A program made the position numbers and the translations under genes. A stretch of DNA of 64,000 nt from Mesopusillimonas faecipullorum (GTDB lineage Bacteria; Pseudomonadota; Gammaproteobacteria; Burkholderiales; Burkholderiaceae_B), in assembly GCF_020539505.1 (NCBI RefSeq), contig NZ_JACDXW010000004.1, positions 186,001 through 250,000 on the forward strand, given 5' to 3'. The notes under the pieces are model-generated. The model made no database searches. It saw nothing but the letters and a program-made list of their open reading frames with translations, and was not told the DNA's origin. Positions 9,633 to 19,173 of the stretch are shown in pieces (position 1 is the stretch's first letter; every line of letters begins with the position of its first letter).

Positions 9633-10721
9633 ATGTTGCAGCGCTTCCGGTCGTCGCCGGTAGAGGCTTCCGATGGGAGCGGTTTTTTCCCCTTGCTGGC
9701 GGGTGCCACGGTGCGTGGCCGTATGCTGGCTTGTTTGGGGGTGCTGGCGGGTATTTCTTGTACCGGTATGCTGTGCGCGTGGCTGGTGGGTAAGTACGAT
9801 GCGCCTTTGCTGGCGGCGCCGATAGGGGCCTCGGCCTTATTGCTATTTGTCGTGCCCAGCAGCCCCTTGGCCCAACCCTGGCCCATTATTGGGGGCAATG
9901 TGTTGTCCGCGCTAGTGGGCTTGATAAGCGTGGTGCTCATCGAAGACCCCAGCCTGCGAGCGGGGGCGGCAGTGGCCAGTGCCATTCTGATCATGTCCTT
10001 GACCCGCGCTTTGCATCCGCCCGGCGGTGCTTGTGCGTTAGCGGCTTCCATGACGGCCATCGTCGGAATCAGCCCGGCTACTTATTTGACCGCTGTCGCG
10101 CTGAACTCAACGGTCATTGTCCTGATCGGTATTTTCTTTCATAAATTACGCCGGCAACCTTATCCCCAACGTGTGGCTGCGCCCACGCGTTCGAATGCAG
10201 CCGTCGGACGTAGCGCAGCCTTTTTACCTCAAGACTTAGATGTCGCTTTGGCCCGTATGAACCAGGTGTTCGACGTTGATAAGCATGATCTTGAGAGGCT
10301 TTTGCAAGAGGTCGCCTTGGCGTCGGCCTCGCGCTCTTATGGCGAGGTCGCGGTGACAGACATCATGTCCAGGGAAGTTGTCTGCCTAGCCCCCGAGACC
10401 ACGGTGGAGGAGGCCAAGCGCGTACTGCTTGAACAGGGTATTCGAGCGTTGCCGGTTGTTGATGCTGACCGTCGTATCCTGGGGGTCATTGGCTTACGAG
10501 AGTTGTCTGCCGATGAGCAAGGGGCGGTCTCGGCGAATATGACTTGGGCGCCCCAGGTAACAGAGTTTGCGGCGCTGCGCGATCTGTTACCGGTTCTCGT
10601 GAACGATGGCCATCATGCCGTGATGGTGGTGGATGAGTCAGAAAGGCTGCGCGGCATTGTGACGCAAACAGATTTGCTGGCTGTGCTGGGATATAGATTG
10701 GTGAGCGGTCACGTCACCTGA
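9633..10721 (+). CDS. HPP family membrane protein with C-terminal CBS domain pair
   Basis: Predicted inner-membrane protein of 362 residues. The N-terminal half (about 20-175) is an HPP domain with four hydrophobic segments, including APIGASALLLFVVPSSPLAQP and LHPPGGACALAA, the HPP signature. The C-terminal half (about 235-355) holds two CBS repeats (VTDIMSREVVCLAPETTVEEA and the later VVVDESERLRGIVTQTDLL), which usually bind adenosine ligands and gate a transporter or enzyme. HPP proteins have been linked to nitrite or anion transport, but the function here is not established. The ATG at 9633 is preferred over the TTG at 9630 because AGGA (9623-9626) is correctly spaced only for the ATG. Confidence 0.85.
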   Translation: MLQRFRSSPVEASDGSGFFPLLAGATVRGRMLACLGVLAGISCTGMLCAWLVGKYDAPLLAAPIGASALLLFVVPSSPLAQPWPIIGGNVLSALVGLISVVLIEDPSLRAGAAVASAILIMSLTRALHPPGGACALAASMTAIVGISPATYLTAVALNSTVIVLIGIFFHKLRRQPYPQRVAAPTRSNAAVGRSAAFLPQDLDVALARMNQVFDVDKHDLERLLQEVALASASRSYGEVAVTDIMSREVVCLAPETTVEEAKRVLLEQGIRALPVVDADRRILGVIGLRELSADEQGAVSANMTWAPQVTEFAALRDLLPVLVNDGHHAVMVVDESERLRGIVTQTDLLAVLGYRLVSGHVT

Positions 10722-10842
10722 CCTGACACTTGAAAAGCACGGAACCTATAAGAAACTCGTGGTCGGATTTGCGATTAAGCAAGCCCGGCCACGGGTTTGA
10801 TACCTAAGCCTTATGCTTCACAAGAGCTTCGAGCGCGCGACC

Positions 10843-10848
10843 TATAAT
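10843..10848 (+). promoter_or_regulatory. Consensus -10 box upstream of the marR-type gene
   Basis: A perfect TATAAT, 78 bases upstream of the GTG start at 10926. No good -35 lies at 16-18 bases. TTCACA at 10817-10822 is 20 bases away. It is a weakly supported promoter. Confidence 0.3.
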
Positions 10849-10925
10849 GGGCTTTGTTTATGGGTGGCTACGCACGCGCTTGGCTGCTGATCCGATTCGA
10901 AGGCTTTTGATGCAGGAAGAAAACA

Positions 10926-11519
10926 GTGCCAAACACGCCAGCAAAAGAGATGCCCAACGAGCTGCCCGCTCGGGGTAGCAAGGCCTCAAAGACTGCATCC
11001 AAGCCTTCCGCACGCGGTGCCAAGCATTATGCCGACATCAAGGCAGCGCCCGATGTTTCTACCCCCGAGGGCCGCCTGAACGAAGCGCCCTTGTTGGGGA
11101 TGCTGGGTTATCAACTGGCGCAGGCTTCTGTGGTTACCGTGGGAAACTACCAAGAGCTGGTTGGCAACCCCTATGGGTTGCGGGCTGCCGAATACACCAT
11201 GCTTGCCTTGATCGATGCCAACCCAGGCGTATCGCCGGCACAGTTGGCCAAGGCCTTAAGCTTAAGTGCACCCTATGTCACCGCAGGTCTAGACAAGCTA
11301 TGCCAAAAGGATTGGGTGGTGCGCGAGGTCAGCACCAAAGATGGTCGCAAGCAGCATGTTTCGACTACCGAACAAGGTAAGGCGGTGGCTACAGAATTGA
11401 CCAATACGGTGCTTGAAAGTGAGCGTGCGCGTTTCAAGAACCTGACTCAAGCAGAAAAAATGATGCTGGCGGAGCTACTGCGTAAGCTGGCCCATTGTCG
11501 AACGCTGATAGGCCTTTAA
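10926..11519 (+). CDS. MarR family winged-helix transcriptional regulator with basic N-terminal tail
   Basis: 197 residues. The first 50 or so are Lys/Ser/Ala-rich, low in complexity and probably disordered. From about residue 55 the protein is a normal MarR winged helix: PYGLRAAEYTMLALIDANPG, then the recognition region ALSLSAPYVTAGLDKLCQKDW, then the wing with VSTKDGRKQHVS. The GTG start is supported by AGGAAGA at 10914-10920. The ligand and targets are unknown. It stands alone between the HPP-CBS gene and trpS, all on the same strand. The DGR motif in the wing, which contacts the minor groove in MarR proteins, is intact, so DNA binding is expected. Confidence 0.88.
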   Translation: MPNTPAKEMPNELPARGSKASKTASKPSARGAKHYADIKAAPDVSTPEGRLNEAPLLGMLGYQLAQASVVTVGNYQELVGNPYGLRAAEYTMLALIDANPGVSPAQLAKALSLSAPYVTAGLDKLCQKDWVVREVSTKDGRKQHVSTTEQGKAVATELTNTVLESERARFKNLTQAEKMMLAELLRKLAHCRTLIGL

Positions 11520-11631
11520 GCTTAAAGCCCCTTGTGGCGGCGATTCCCGGTGCCTTTGTCATGCAAGGGTGACGCTTTTGCGTTATCTTTGCGGATTCCC
11601 TTTGCTGTGCCCTTACCCTGTTTCTCGCATT

Positions 11632-12939
11632 ATGACCACTCGCGTACTCACCGGCATCACCACCTCCGGCACCCCCCATCTTGGTAATTATGCCGGGGCC
11701 ATACGGCCTTCCATTTTGGCTAGTCGTCAGCTCAATGTTGATGCCTTTTTCTTCATGGCCGACTATCACGCCCTGATCAAATGTGACGACCCCGTACGTG
11801 TGGCTAGATCCCGCTTAGAGATCGCAGCAACCTGGATTGCCGCCGGGCTGGATACCGATAAAGTCACCTTCTATCGACAGTCGGATATTCCCGAGATCCC
11901 CGAGTTGTGCTGGATGCTCAATTGCGTCACGGGCAAGGGGTTGATGAACCGGGCTCATGCTTATAAAGCGGCAGTGGATCAAAACACTGAAAAGGGCATA
12001 GAACCCGACGATGGCGTCACCATGGGTTTGTTCTCTTACCCCGTGCTCATGGCCGCCGACATCCTCATGTTCAACGCGCATAAAGTACCCGTTGGGCGCG
12101 ACCAGGTGCAGCATCTGGAGATGACGCGAGATATCGCCCAACGCTTCAACCATTTATATGGCGCTGACTTCTTCACCCTGCCCGAAGTGCAACTAGACGA
12201 CGAAGTCGCCTTGTTGCCTGGGCTGGACGGGCGCAAGATGTCCAAAAGCTACGACAACACCATCCCTTTGTTTGAGGGCGGAGCCAAGGCCACCAAGGCT
12301 GCCATCATGCGTATCGTCACCGACTCGCGCCAGCCGGGCGAGCCCAAAGATGCGGAAGGCTCGCACCTGTACACCCTCTATCGGGCGTTTGCCACGGCAG
12401 AGCAAAGTCAGGCGTTCAAGGCCGCTCTCGAAGGCGGCATGGGCTGGGGCGATGCCAAGCAAGCCTTGGTAGACCAAATAGAGGCCGAATTGGGCCCGAT
12501 GCGCGATAAGTATGCAGATTTGATGGCGCATCCCGAGCGTATCGAAGAGATTCTGCAGGCCGGGGCGCATAAGGCACGCCAGGTAGCCACGCCGTTCACG
12601 CAACGCTTGCGCGAGGCGGTGGGCTTGCGGTTTGTGGCGGCTACGGCAAGTGGCGATAAAAAAGCGGCTAAGACGGAAAGTGCCAAGCCCAAATTTGTCA
12701 GCTTCCGCGACGAAGATGGTCGTTTCCGCTTTCGTCTGGCGGCTTCCAGCTCAGAGTCTGTGTTGGTTTCAGTGGCCTTCGATGATCCTAGGGAGGCTGG
12801 GCAGTTACAAAAGCTGCTGGCCGCCGGCCAAGGGCAGGTGCGTGATGCCAAGGTGTATATCGACACCCGCTACGTGGCAGATGCTCAAGTAGAGGAAGAC
12901 CAAGTGAGGGCGGCGCTTGCTGCTTTGGCAGCCGAGTAA
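11632..12939 (+). CDS. trpS: Tryptophan--tRNA ligase (long form)
   Basis: Class I aminoacyl-tRNA synthetase that charges tRNA-Trp. The HIGH-equivalent motif is TPHLGNYAG near residue 12, and the KMSKS loop is GRKMSKSYDN. At 435 residues it is about 100 longer than E. coli TrpS. It has an internal insertion and a C-terminal extension of roughly 80 residues (FRDEDGRFRFRLAAS onward), as in many Betaproteobacteria. The ATG at 11632 is chosen because MTTRVLTGITTSG is the family N-terminus. The open frame extends 63 bases upstream from a GTG but without family residues. No clear Shine-Dalgarno sequence precedes 11632. A terminator follows the gene. Confidence 0.95.
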   Translation: MTTRVLTGITTSGTPHLGNYAGAIRPSILASRQLNVDAFFFMADYHALIKCDDPVRVARSRLEIAATWIAAGLDTDKVTFYRQSDIPEIPELCWMLNCVTGKGLMNRAHAYKAAVDQNTEKGIEPDDGVTMGLFSYPVLMAADILMFNAHKVPVGRDQVQHLEMTRDIAQRFNHLYGADFFTLPEVQLDDEVALLPGLDGRKMSKSYDNTIPLFEGGAKATKAAIMRIVTDSRQPGEPKDAEGSHLYTLYRAFATAEQSQAFKAALEGGMGWGDAKQALVDQIEAELGPMRDKYADLMAHPERIEEILQAGAHKARQVATPFTQRLREAVGLRFVAATASGDKKAAKTESAKPKFVSFRDEDGRFRFRLAASSSESVLVSVAFDDPREAGQLQKLLAAGQGQVRDAKVYIDTRYVADAQVEEDQVRAALAALAAE

Positions 12940-12960
12940 GGCGTCTTTCGGTTTTTGTGT

Positions 12961-12988
12961 AAAAAGGCGGCGTATGGCCGCCTTTTTT
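12961..12988 (+). terminator. Intrinsic terminator after trpS
   Basis: AAAAAGGCGG (12961-12970) and CCGCCTTTTTT flank a short loop. The stem is strong and ends in a T tract. The A tract on the other side would let it act in both directions. Confidence 0.9.
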
Positions 12989-13090
12989 CGTGTGCATGAC
13001 CCGTCTGCACCGGCTAAACAATGGCTCCAAAACTTGGTTTATAGTGGTTGGGCCTGTTGTATATCGGCCTATCACACCGGAGACACCGTA

Positions 13091-13684
13091 ATGAAAAAAC
13101 TCACTCTTGCCGCCGCCTGCGCGGCTTTGCTTGCAAGCAGTAGCAGCCTCTGGGCGCAAGAAAAAGAAGCCACTCTTGGTGTGCGGGGCATGGATCACGT
13201 TGGCTTTACCGTGCCCGATATCGATCAAGGTGTGAGTTTTTTTCGCGATGTAATAGGTTGCGAAGAGGCCATGCGCTTTGGGCCTTTCCGCGACGATGAG
13301 GGTACTTTCATGCAAGACCTTGTCAATGTGCATCCGCGTGCTGTTCTGGAACACATCGCCATGATGCGCTGCGGTGACGGCTCTAACATCGAGCTATTCC
13401 AATATAGCGCCCCCGACCAAAAAACCGATATGCCGCGCAACAGCGATTACGGCGGCTTTCATATTGGGTTTTACGTTAAAGACATCAAAGCGGCAGTGGA
13501 CAAGGCCAAAGCTTTGGGCCTGCAAACATTCATGGGCCCATTTGAGCTGAAGGAAGGCCCCGCCGCTGGCCAGTCGATTACTTATGTGCTGACCCCATGG
13601 GGAATGCAGCTGGAGCTGATCAGCTACCCCCAAGGCATGGCCTACGAAAAAGACGCGAAGACCAAACTATGGGCGCCTGATTGA
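13091..13684 (+). CDS. Exported VOC (glyoxalase/bleomycin-resistance fold) family protein
   Basis: 197 residues starting MKKLTLAAACAALLASSSSL followed by WAQ, a good Sec signal peptide with probable cleavage after AQ near residue 24. The rest is a single vicinal-oxygen-chelate domain: GVRGMDHVGFTVPDIDQGVSFFRD at the first metal-side strand, NIELFQYS in the middle, and YVLTPWGMQLELISYP with the second Glu-bearing strand. His and Glu residues in the usual metal positions (MDHVGF, NIELF, MQLELI) suggest a divalent-metal enzyme such as a lactoylglutathione lyase-like or dioxygenase-like protein. The substrate is unknown. A periplasmic VOC protein is less common than a cytosolic one. The ATG at 13091 is preceded by GGAG at 13079-13082, and the frame upstream of it lacks a plausible start. 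Confidence 0.85.
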   Translation: MKKLTLAAACAALLASSSSLWAQEKEATLGVRGMDHVGFTVPDIDQGVSFFRDVIGCEEAMRFGPFRDDEGTFMQDLVNVHPRAVLEHIAMMRCGDGSNIELFQYSAPDQKTDMPRNSDYGGFHIGFYVKDIKAAVDKAKALGLQTFMGPFELKEGPAAGQSITYVLTPWGMQLELISYPQGMAYEKDAKTKLWAPD

Positions 13685-13733
13685 GCAGACCCGGCGCCGT
13701 GGCGTCGGTCACATCAGTCACCTGAGGTTCGCC

Positions 13734-13759
13734 CACGGCGTCAGTACACTGACGCCGTG
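13734..13759. repeat. 26-bp near-perfect palindrome between the VOC gene and tex
   Basis: Arm CACGGCGTCAGT (13734-13745), a two-base centre AC, and arm ACTGACGCCGTG (13748-13759). It lies in the 93-base gap between two convergent genes, so it is a plausible bidirectional transcription barrier. Neither side has a proper T tract. Transcribed, it would fold into an 11-bp stem. Confidence 0.75.
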
Positions 13760-13777
13760 TATTGATTACGACGCCAC

Positions 13778-16159
13778 TTACTTTTTGAGCTTGGCGAACG
13801 CGGCAGCCATTGCCCCCGAGGGTTCGGCTTGGCGTGGCGCGCCACCTCGGTTGCCGCCCCGGCTATTGCCAGACCCAGAGGGTCTAGCCCCGCCTTCGGC
13901 AGCGCGGCGCTGCAGGGGCGCGTGGTCGTCCAGGCGCATCGTCAGGCTGATGCGTTTGCGGGCGACGTCGACTTCCTGCACCTTCACCTTCACCGTTTGC
14001 CCCACACGCACGACGTCGCGAGGGTCGTCCACAAACTTGCTGGAAAGGGCGGAAATGTGGACGAGGCCGTCTTGATGCACGCCCACGTCAACGAAGGCGC
14101 CAAAGTTGGCGACGTTGGTGACCACCCCTTCAAGAATCATGCCTTCATGCAGATCCTTGATGTCGTTTACGCCTTCCTGAAATTGTGCGGTCTTGAATTC
14201 AGGGCGCGGGTCGCGACCGGGTTTCTCAAGTTCGGAGAAAATGTCCTTGACGGTGGGCAGGCCAAAGCGCTCATCGGTAAAGTCGGCGGGCGAGAGCCCT
14301 TTCAGGCTGTCGTGCTGGCCTATGACTTGCTTAACGTCTGCACCGATTTTCTTCAGGATACGTTCTACTACAGGGTAGGCTTCGGGGTGAACCGCAGACG
14401 CGTCCAGCGGGTTGTCACCGTTGGGTACCCGCAAAAAGCCCGCAGCTTGCTCGAAGGTCTTGTCGCCGAATCGGGAAACCTCTTTAAGCGCCTTGCGGTT
14501 GGGGAATGCCCCGTTTTGATCGCGCCAAGCAACGATGTTGCGCGCCAGCGTGGCATTCAAGCCCGACACACGGCTAAGCAAGGCCACGGAAGCAGTATTC
14601 AAGTCCACGCCCACAGCGTTCACGCAATCTTCGACGACGGCATCAAGCGACCGAGCCAGTTCGCGCTGGTTGACGTCGTGCTGATACTGACCCACACCTA
14701 TGGCCTTGGGCTCTATCTTGACCAGCTCGGCCAGCGGGTCTTGCAAGCGGCGCGCGATGGATACCGCACCACGCAAGCTGACGTCGAGGTCTGGGAACTC
14801 TTGGGCGGCCAGCTCAGAGGCCGAATATACCGAAGCACCGGCTTCGGAAACGATGGCTTTGGTAAGCGACAACTGTGGGAAGGCTTGCATCATATCGCCA
14901 GCCAGTTTCTCGGTTTCGCGCGAGGCGGTACCGTTGCCTATGGCCAGCAGCGACACCTTGTGTTTGGTAGCCAGGGCCGCCAGTGTGCGAATAGAACCTT
15001 CGTAGTCGCGTCGCGGCTCAAAGGGGTAGATCGTAGCGGTGTCCAGCATTTTGCCCGTGCCATCGATAACGGCGACTTTGACGCCGGTACGGATGCCGGG
15101 GTCCAGGCCCATGACCGCCTTATGGCCGGCGGGGGCGGCAAGCAGAAGGTCCTTCAGGTTGGCGGCGAAAACGCGGATGGCTTCGGTCTCGGCATCTTCG
15201 CGCAGCTTGCTCAGAAGCTCTGACTCGAACGCAGTGAGAAGCTTGACGCGCCAGGTCCAGCGACACACTTCGGCCAGCCAGCGGTTACGCGGGCTGGCGC
15301 TTGCCGAGAAATCAGCGTCTATATTCAACTTGCGGGCTATGCGCTCTACGCAAGGGTGGGGTAACAAGGCTTCGCGTTCTTCGTCTAGGCCCAGACGCAG
15401 GTCGAGCACCCCTTGTTGCCTGCCGCGCAACAAAGCAAGTATGCGGTGCGAGGGCAGTGTGCGCAGGGCTTCATTGAAATCGAACCAGTCGCGGAAGTTG
15501 GCGCCTTCGGTTTCTTTGCCTTCTACCACCTTGGCATATAGCAAGCCCTGTTTCCACAAGAAATCGCGTAAATCCGCCAGCAAGTCTGCATCTTCGGCGT
15601 AACGCTCCGCCAAAATGTCGCGCGCGCCATCCAATGCGCCCTTGGTGTCGTTGATGCCGGCTTCGGCGTTTAGGTAGGCCTGGGCCAGATCGCTGGGGTC
15701 TGCCGCCCGTTCTGCCAAGATGGCATCGGCTAGCGGTTCCAGGCCGGCTTCACGAGCGATTTGGGCACGGGTGCGACGCTTGGGTTTGTAAGGTGCATAA
15801 AGGTCTTCCAAGCGTTGCTTGCTGTCAGCCTGTTGCAGTTGCGCAGCAAGATCAGGGGTCAACTTACCTTGCTGATCTATGGACACCAAGATGGCATGAC
15901 GACGTGACTCTAGCTCGCGCACGTAGAGCAAGCGTACTTCCAGGTTGCGTAGTACGGTGTCGTCCAGGCCGCCTGTGACTTCTTTGCGGTAGCGTGCAAT
16001 GAATGGCACAGTGGCGCCGCCGTCCAGCAGTTCAACTGCGGAAGCAATCTGAGCGGGCCGTGCCCCAAGTTCATCAGCCAGCAGCTTGATGATGCGCACG
16101 GGATCTTCAGCTTGAATGAGGGGATTGGTGCTAGCCGCGTTGGCCGGTGTCGTCGTCAT
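13778..16159 (-). CDS. tex: S1 RNA-binding transcription accessory protein Tex
   Basis: Tex is a nucleic-acid-binding protein related to eukaryotic Spt6. It influences transcription and, in Bordetella, toxin gene expression. The 793-residue protein has the full architecture. It opens with an N-terminal helical region ([19 protein letters not shown]), followed by the YqgF/RuvX-like domain with [18 protein letters not shown] and [15 protein letters not shown]. Helix-hairpin-helix repeats come next ([39 protein letters not shown]), and a C-terminal S1 domain ends it ([26 protein letters not shown]). The start at 16159 ([10 protein letters not shown]) is chosen over an in-frame upstream codon at 16201 because the 14 extra residues are not family-like. 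It is divergent from the helicase gene. Confidence 0.95.
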   Translation of the reverse strand: MTTTPANAASTNPLIQAEDPVRIIKLLADELGARPAQIASAVELLDGGATVPFIARYRKEVTGGLDDTVLRNLEVRLLYVRELESRRHAILVSIDQQGKLTPDLAAQLQQADSKQRLEDLYAPYKPKRRTRAQIAREAGLEPLADAILAERAADPSDLAQAYLNAEAGINDTKGALDGARDILAERYAEDADLLADLRDFLWKQGLLYAKVVEGKETEGANFRDWFDFNEALRTLPSHRILALLRGRQQGVLDLRLGLDEEREALLPHPCVERIARKLNIDADFSASASPRNRWLAEVCRWTWRVKLLTAFESELLSKLREDAETEAIRVFAANLKDLLLAAPAGHKAVMGLDPGIRTGVKVAVIDGTGKMLDTATIYPFEPRRDYEGSIRTLAALATKHKVSLLAIGNGTASRETEKLAGDMMQAFPQLSLTKAIVSEAGASVYSASELAAQEFPDLDVSLRGAVSIARRLQDPLAELVKIEPKAIGVGQYQHDVNQRELARSLDAVVEDCVNAVGVDLNTASVALLSRVSGLNATLARNIVAWRDQNGAFPNRKALKEVSRFGDKTFEQAAGFLRVPNGDNPLDASAVHPEAYPVVERILKKIGADVKQVIGQHDSLKGLSPADFTDERFGLPTVKDIFSELEKPGRDPRPEFKTAQFQEGVNDIKDLHEGMILEGVVTNVANFGAFVDVGVHQDGLVHISALSSKFVDDPRDVVRVGQTVKVKVQEVDVARKRISLTMRLDDHAPLQRRAAEGGARPSGSGNSRGGNRGGAPRQAEPSGAMAAAFAKLKK

Positions 16160-16284
16160 GGTTCTACAAAGGTAAGCAATACAAGCGGGGCATTTTGCCA
16201 CATTGCGGTAGAGCCCATCCGTTTCCGACGGTTATCATTCGGTACTAGGTCCATCAACACAATTCGTAAACGAGGTTGCGTCAC

Positions 16285-18309
16285 GTGCAGCAAGAGCTGG
16301 CAGAAGTTTTTTCCGAGCATGGGCCGCTGGCACGTGTCGTGGAGCAGTACCGCCCGCGTGCAGCTCAGGCCGAGCTGGCCGAGGCCGTGCGTCAGGCGCT
16401 GCAAACGCATGGCACTTTGGTCGCCGAGGCGGGGACGGGCACTGGTAAAACCTGGGCGTATCTGGTGCCTGCTTTGTTGGGGCAAGGTAAGGCGCTGGTG
16501 TCTACGGGTACCCGCACCTTGCAAGACCAGTTGTACTGGCGCGATTTGCCGCGTCTACGAGAAGCCCTGGCATTGCCCGTTAGTATTGCCTTGCTCAAAG
16601 GGCGTGGCAACTACGTCTGCCATTACCACCTGGAACGCCTGCAAGAAGACGAGCGCGCCTTGAAGTCGCGAGACGAAATGGTGCAGCTACGCCATATCGT
16701 TCGCTTTGCCCAGCAATCCAAATCCGGAGACAAAGCCGAGCTTGCCAGCGTCCCTGAAGACGCCGACATTTGGCATCGGGCCACTTCCACGCGCGAGAAC
16801 TGCTTGGGCCAAGACTGTCCACGCGTGAAAGATTGCTTCGTCCTTAAAGCGCGCCGCCAAGCCCAAGACGCCGATCTTGTCGTCGTCAATCATGCCTTGT
16901 TCATGGCTGATTTGGCACTTCGCGAAGAGGGCGTGACAGATCTGCTGCCTGCCACGAATTTGGTGGTGTTCGATGAGGCTCATCAACTTCCTGCAGTCGC
17001 CACTCGTTTTCTGGGCAATAGTTTGTCCACCCATCAGTTGTTGGATGCTTCGCGTATGCTGGAAGCTGCGGGCCTGGCGCAAGCGCGTGGCCTTGCCGAT
17101 TGGACAAAAATTGCCAAAGGCCTGGAGTCAGCCGCCCGCGCGTTGCGACTTTCCGTTGCCGGCCTCGAGAACATGCCGGGGCGACGTGCCACCTTGCTTA
17201 TGTTGCCAGAACGCAGTGCGTTCGACGAGGCCGCCGAGGCTTTGGCTAGCAGCCTAGAGGAAGCGGTCGAGCAGTTGACCGAAGTACAAGATAAGCACCC
17301 CGATCTGGCGGCGGCTCTGGCGCAATGCAAAACCTGTTTTCAAACGCTGGAGCGTTGGCGGCCTGATGCCCCGGCAGCACGACAGGCTGCTGCTCAAGGT
17401 TGGGTGCAATGGGTAGAACTGCTCACGCATGCGGTGCGTCTGCATAGTGCGCCGTTGTCTGTGGCCGAGCTGTTTTCACAGCACCGCCAGGAAGGCCAAG
17501 CCTGGGTGTTGACCTCGGCGACCCTATCGGTAAACGGGGACTTCCAACATTTTCTGCAGCAGCTAGGGCTGCAAGATGCCCAGACGGCTCGTTGGGATTC
17601 GCCTTTCGATTATGCGGCGCAAGGCCTTTTGTTTGTGCCCGAACGTTTGCCCTTGCCCAATCATCCGCGCTTCTACAATGATTTTGTCGCGACTTTGCTG
17701 CCGCTGGCCGCCGTCACCGAGGGGGGCGTACTGGTGCTGTGCACCACGCTGCGTGCGGTTGAGAAAGTGGCGCAGCTCTTGCAAGAGGGCTTCAAAAAAC
17801 AGGGTGTGCAGCGCACGGTTCTGCAGCAGGGCACAGCCGCCCGCAGCGCTTTGCTCGAACAGTTTCGCAGTCAGCGCGGTACGGTATTGGTGGGTAGCGC
17901 CAGCTTTTGGGAAGGCATAGACGTGCCCGGCGAGGCGTTGACGCTGGTGGCGATAGATAAGTTGCCGTTTGCGCCGCCTGACGACCCCGTGCTAGAGGCC
18001 AGGCTAGAAGCCTGTCGCCGCGAAGGGGGGAACCCTTTCATGGATTACCAATTGCCCGAAGCCGCGATTACCCTCAAGCAAGGCGCTGGTCGTTTGATAC
18101 GCACCGAAGCGGATTGGGGGGTCTTGATGGTGGGAGACACCCGCCTGGTAGAAAAACCCTATGGGCGGGTGTTGTGGCGGGGGCTGCCGCCGTTTTCCAG
18201 AACACGCCAGCTAGAGCTGGCGCTGGATTTCATTGAGGGGCATCGCCTGCAGGCGACGCCCAGCTTAGAGACTTCAGAACCAGTAGACGGGGTTCCACCA
18301 GCTACCTGA
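16285..18309 (+). CDS. ATP-dependent DNA helicase, YoaA/DinG family with Fe-S cluster
   Basis: Superfamily 2, XPD-like 5'-3' helicase. From the GTG at 16285 the protein is 674 residues. Walker A EAGTGTGKT lies at 48-56. A four-cysteine Fe-S cluster site is formed by C112 (YVCHYHL) and C173, C178 and C184 (ENCLGQDCPRVKDC). The DEAH box is VVFDEAHQLP, and the C-terminal helicase motifs include GSASFWEGIDVPGE and QGAGRLIRTEADWG. Family members repair stalled forks and act with DNA polymerase III (YoaA) or after DNA damage (DinG). GAGG at 16272-16275 is spaced for the GTG, not for the in-frame TTG at 16276. Its last 36 bases overlap the end of bamD on the other strand. Confidence 0.9.
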   Translation: MQQELAEVFSEHGPLARVVEQYRPRAAQAELAEAVRQALQTHGTLVAEAGTGTGKTWAYLVPALLGQGKALVSTGTRTLQDQLYWRDLPRLREALALPVSIALLKGRGNYVCHYHLERLQEDERALKSRDEMVQLRHIVRFAQQSKSGDKAELASVPEDADIWHRATSTRENCLGQDCPRVKDCFVLKARRQAQDADLVVVNHALFMADLALREEGVTDLLPATNLVVFDEAHQLPAVATRFLGNSLSTHQLLDASRMLEAAGLAQARGLADWTKIAKGLESAARALRLSVAGLENMPGRRATLLMLPERSAFDEAAEALASSLEEAVEQLTEVQDKHPDLAAALAQCKTCFQTLERWRPDAPAARQAAAQGWVQWVELLTHAVRLHSAPLSVAELFSQHRQEGQAWVLTSATLSVNGDFQHFLQQLGLQDAQTARWDSPFDYAAQGLLFVPERLPLPNHPRFYNDFVATLLPLAAVTEGGVLVLCTTLRAVEKVAQLLQEGFKKQGVQRTVLQQGTAARSALLEQFRSQRGTVLVGSASFWEGIDVPGEALTLVAIDKLPFAPPDDPVLEARLEACRREGGNPFMDYQLPEAAITLKQGAGRLIRTEADWGVLMVGDTRLVEKPYGRVLWRGLPPFSRTRQLELALDFIEGHRLQATPSLETSEPVDGVPPAT

Positions 18310-19122
18310 TTTGTCGTGCAGGCCGTCAGTGTAGTACTTGCTATCGGGGAAGTTGGTGTCTAGCACTCGTTGGGTGTCGTCGCGCAGCTGGGGCATGTCG
18401 AGCTTGTCGTAAGACAAATACATAATGTAGAGTGCTTTTTCGGCGATGGGTACGCCTTGAAATTCGGTTAGCACGGTTTGCGCGCGGTTGATGGCGGCCA
18501 AGTAAGCATGGCGCTCGTAGTAGTACTGAGCAACATGTACCTCGTGTTGCGCAAGGGTGTCTACCAACCAGGCGGCCCGCTTCTTGGCATCTTCGGTGTA
18601 ACGGCTGTTGGGGTAGCGCTCGATCAGTTCGCTGAAAGCTTGGTAGGATTCGCGCAGACCTTTGGGGTCACGTTCGCTAGGGTCCTGTTGAGTGATGCTG
18701 GAGAACATGGCGCTAGGAGGCGTGAAGGTAATTAGGCCTTTCAGGTACAGCATGTAATCGGTGCCGGCATGGTTGGGATACTGCTGCTGGAAACGGTCAA
18801 TCGCTGCCAGCGCCTGCTCGGGCTGCTCGTCTTTCCAGTTGACGTAGGCCAGGTCCATGAGCGCTTGTTGGGCGTAGCCGCCAAATGGAAAGCGCGATTC
18901 GACGGCCTCTAGGTGAGTACGGGCCGGCGTCCAGTTGCGGTCCGACATTTCGGTGCGGGCTTCTTTATAAAGGCGTTCGGCGCTCCAGCCGGCTGTGGGG
19001 TCGTCTGGGGTTTTGGTGCTGCTGCATGCAGACACGACCACGACAGCGGACAACACGGCCAGCATGCGGACGGCGCGCAGCAGACGCGTGAAGACGGAAG
19101 AGAAAGCGGTATGGTCGGTCAC
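18274..19122 (-). CDS. bamD: Outer membrane assembly lipoprotein BamD (ComL)
   Basis: Essential lipoprotein of the BAM complex that inserts beta-barrel proteins into the outer membrane. The 282-residue protein has a hydrophobic signal segment MLAVLSAVVVVSAC with lipobox VSAC, and the lipidated cysteine is C33. After it come five TPR-like repeats, including SAERLYKEARTEMSDRNW, FPFGGYAQQALMDLAYV and NSRYTEDAKKRAAWLVD, matching the family. It diverges from rluD with only 51 bases between start codons, the same arrangement as bamD-rluD in enterobacteria. Its 3' end overlaps the helicase gene tail to tail. Confidence 0.96.
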   Translation of the reverse strand: MTDHTAFSSVFTRLLRAVRMLAVLSAVVVVSACSSTKTPDDPTAGWSAERLYKEARTEMSDRNWTPARTHLEAVESRFPFGGYAQQALMDLAYVNWKDEQPEQALAAIDRFQQQYPNHAGTDYMLYLKGLITFTPPSAMFSSITQQDPSERDPKGLRESYQAFSELIERYPNSRYTEDAKKRAAWLVDTLAQHEVHVAQYYYERHAYLAAINRAQTVLTEFQGVPIAEKALYIMYLSYDKLDMPQLRDDTQRVLDTNFPDSKYYTDGLHDKSGSWWNPVYWF

Positions 19123-19173
19123 TTAAATACCCTTGGTGTTAGCATTGCACGGGAGATTATATGATTTGTCGCC

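Noticed and set aside
13829-15223. 464-codon plus-strand frame opposite tex
   Set aside because: Antisense shadow of a clearly conserved gene.
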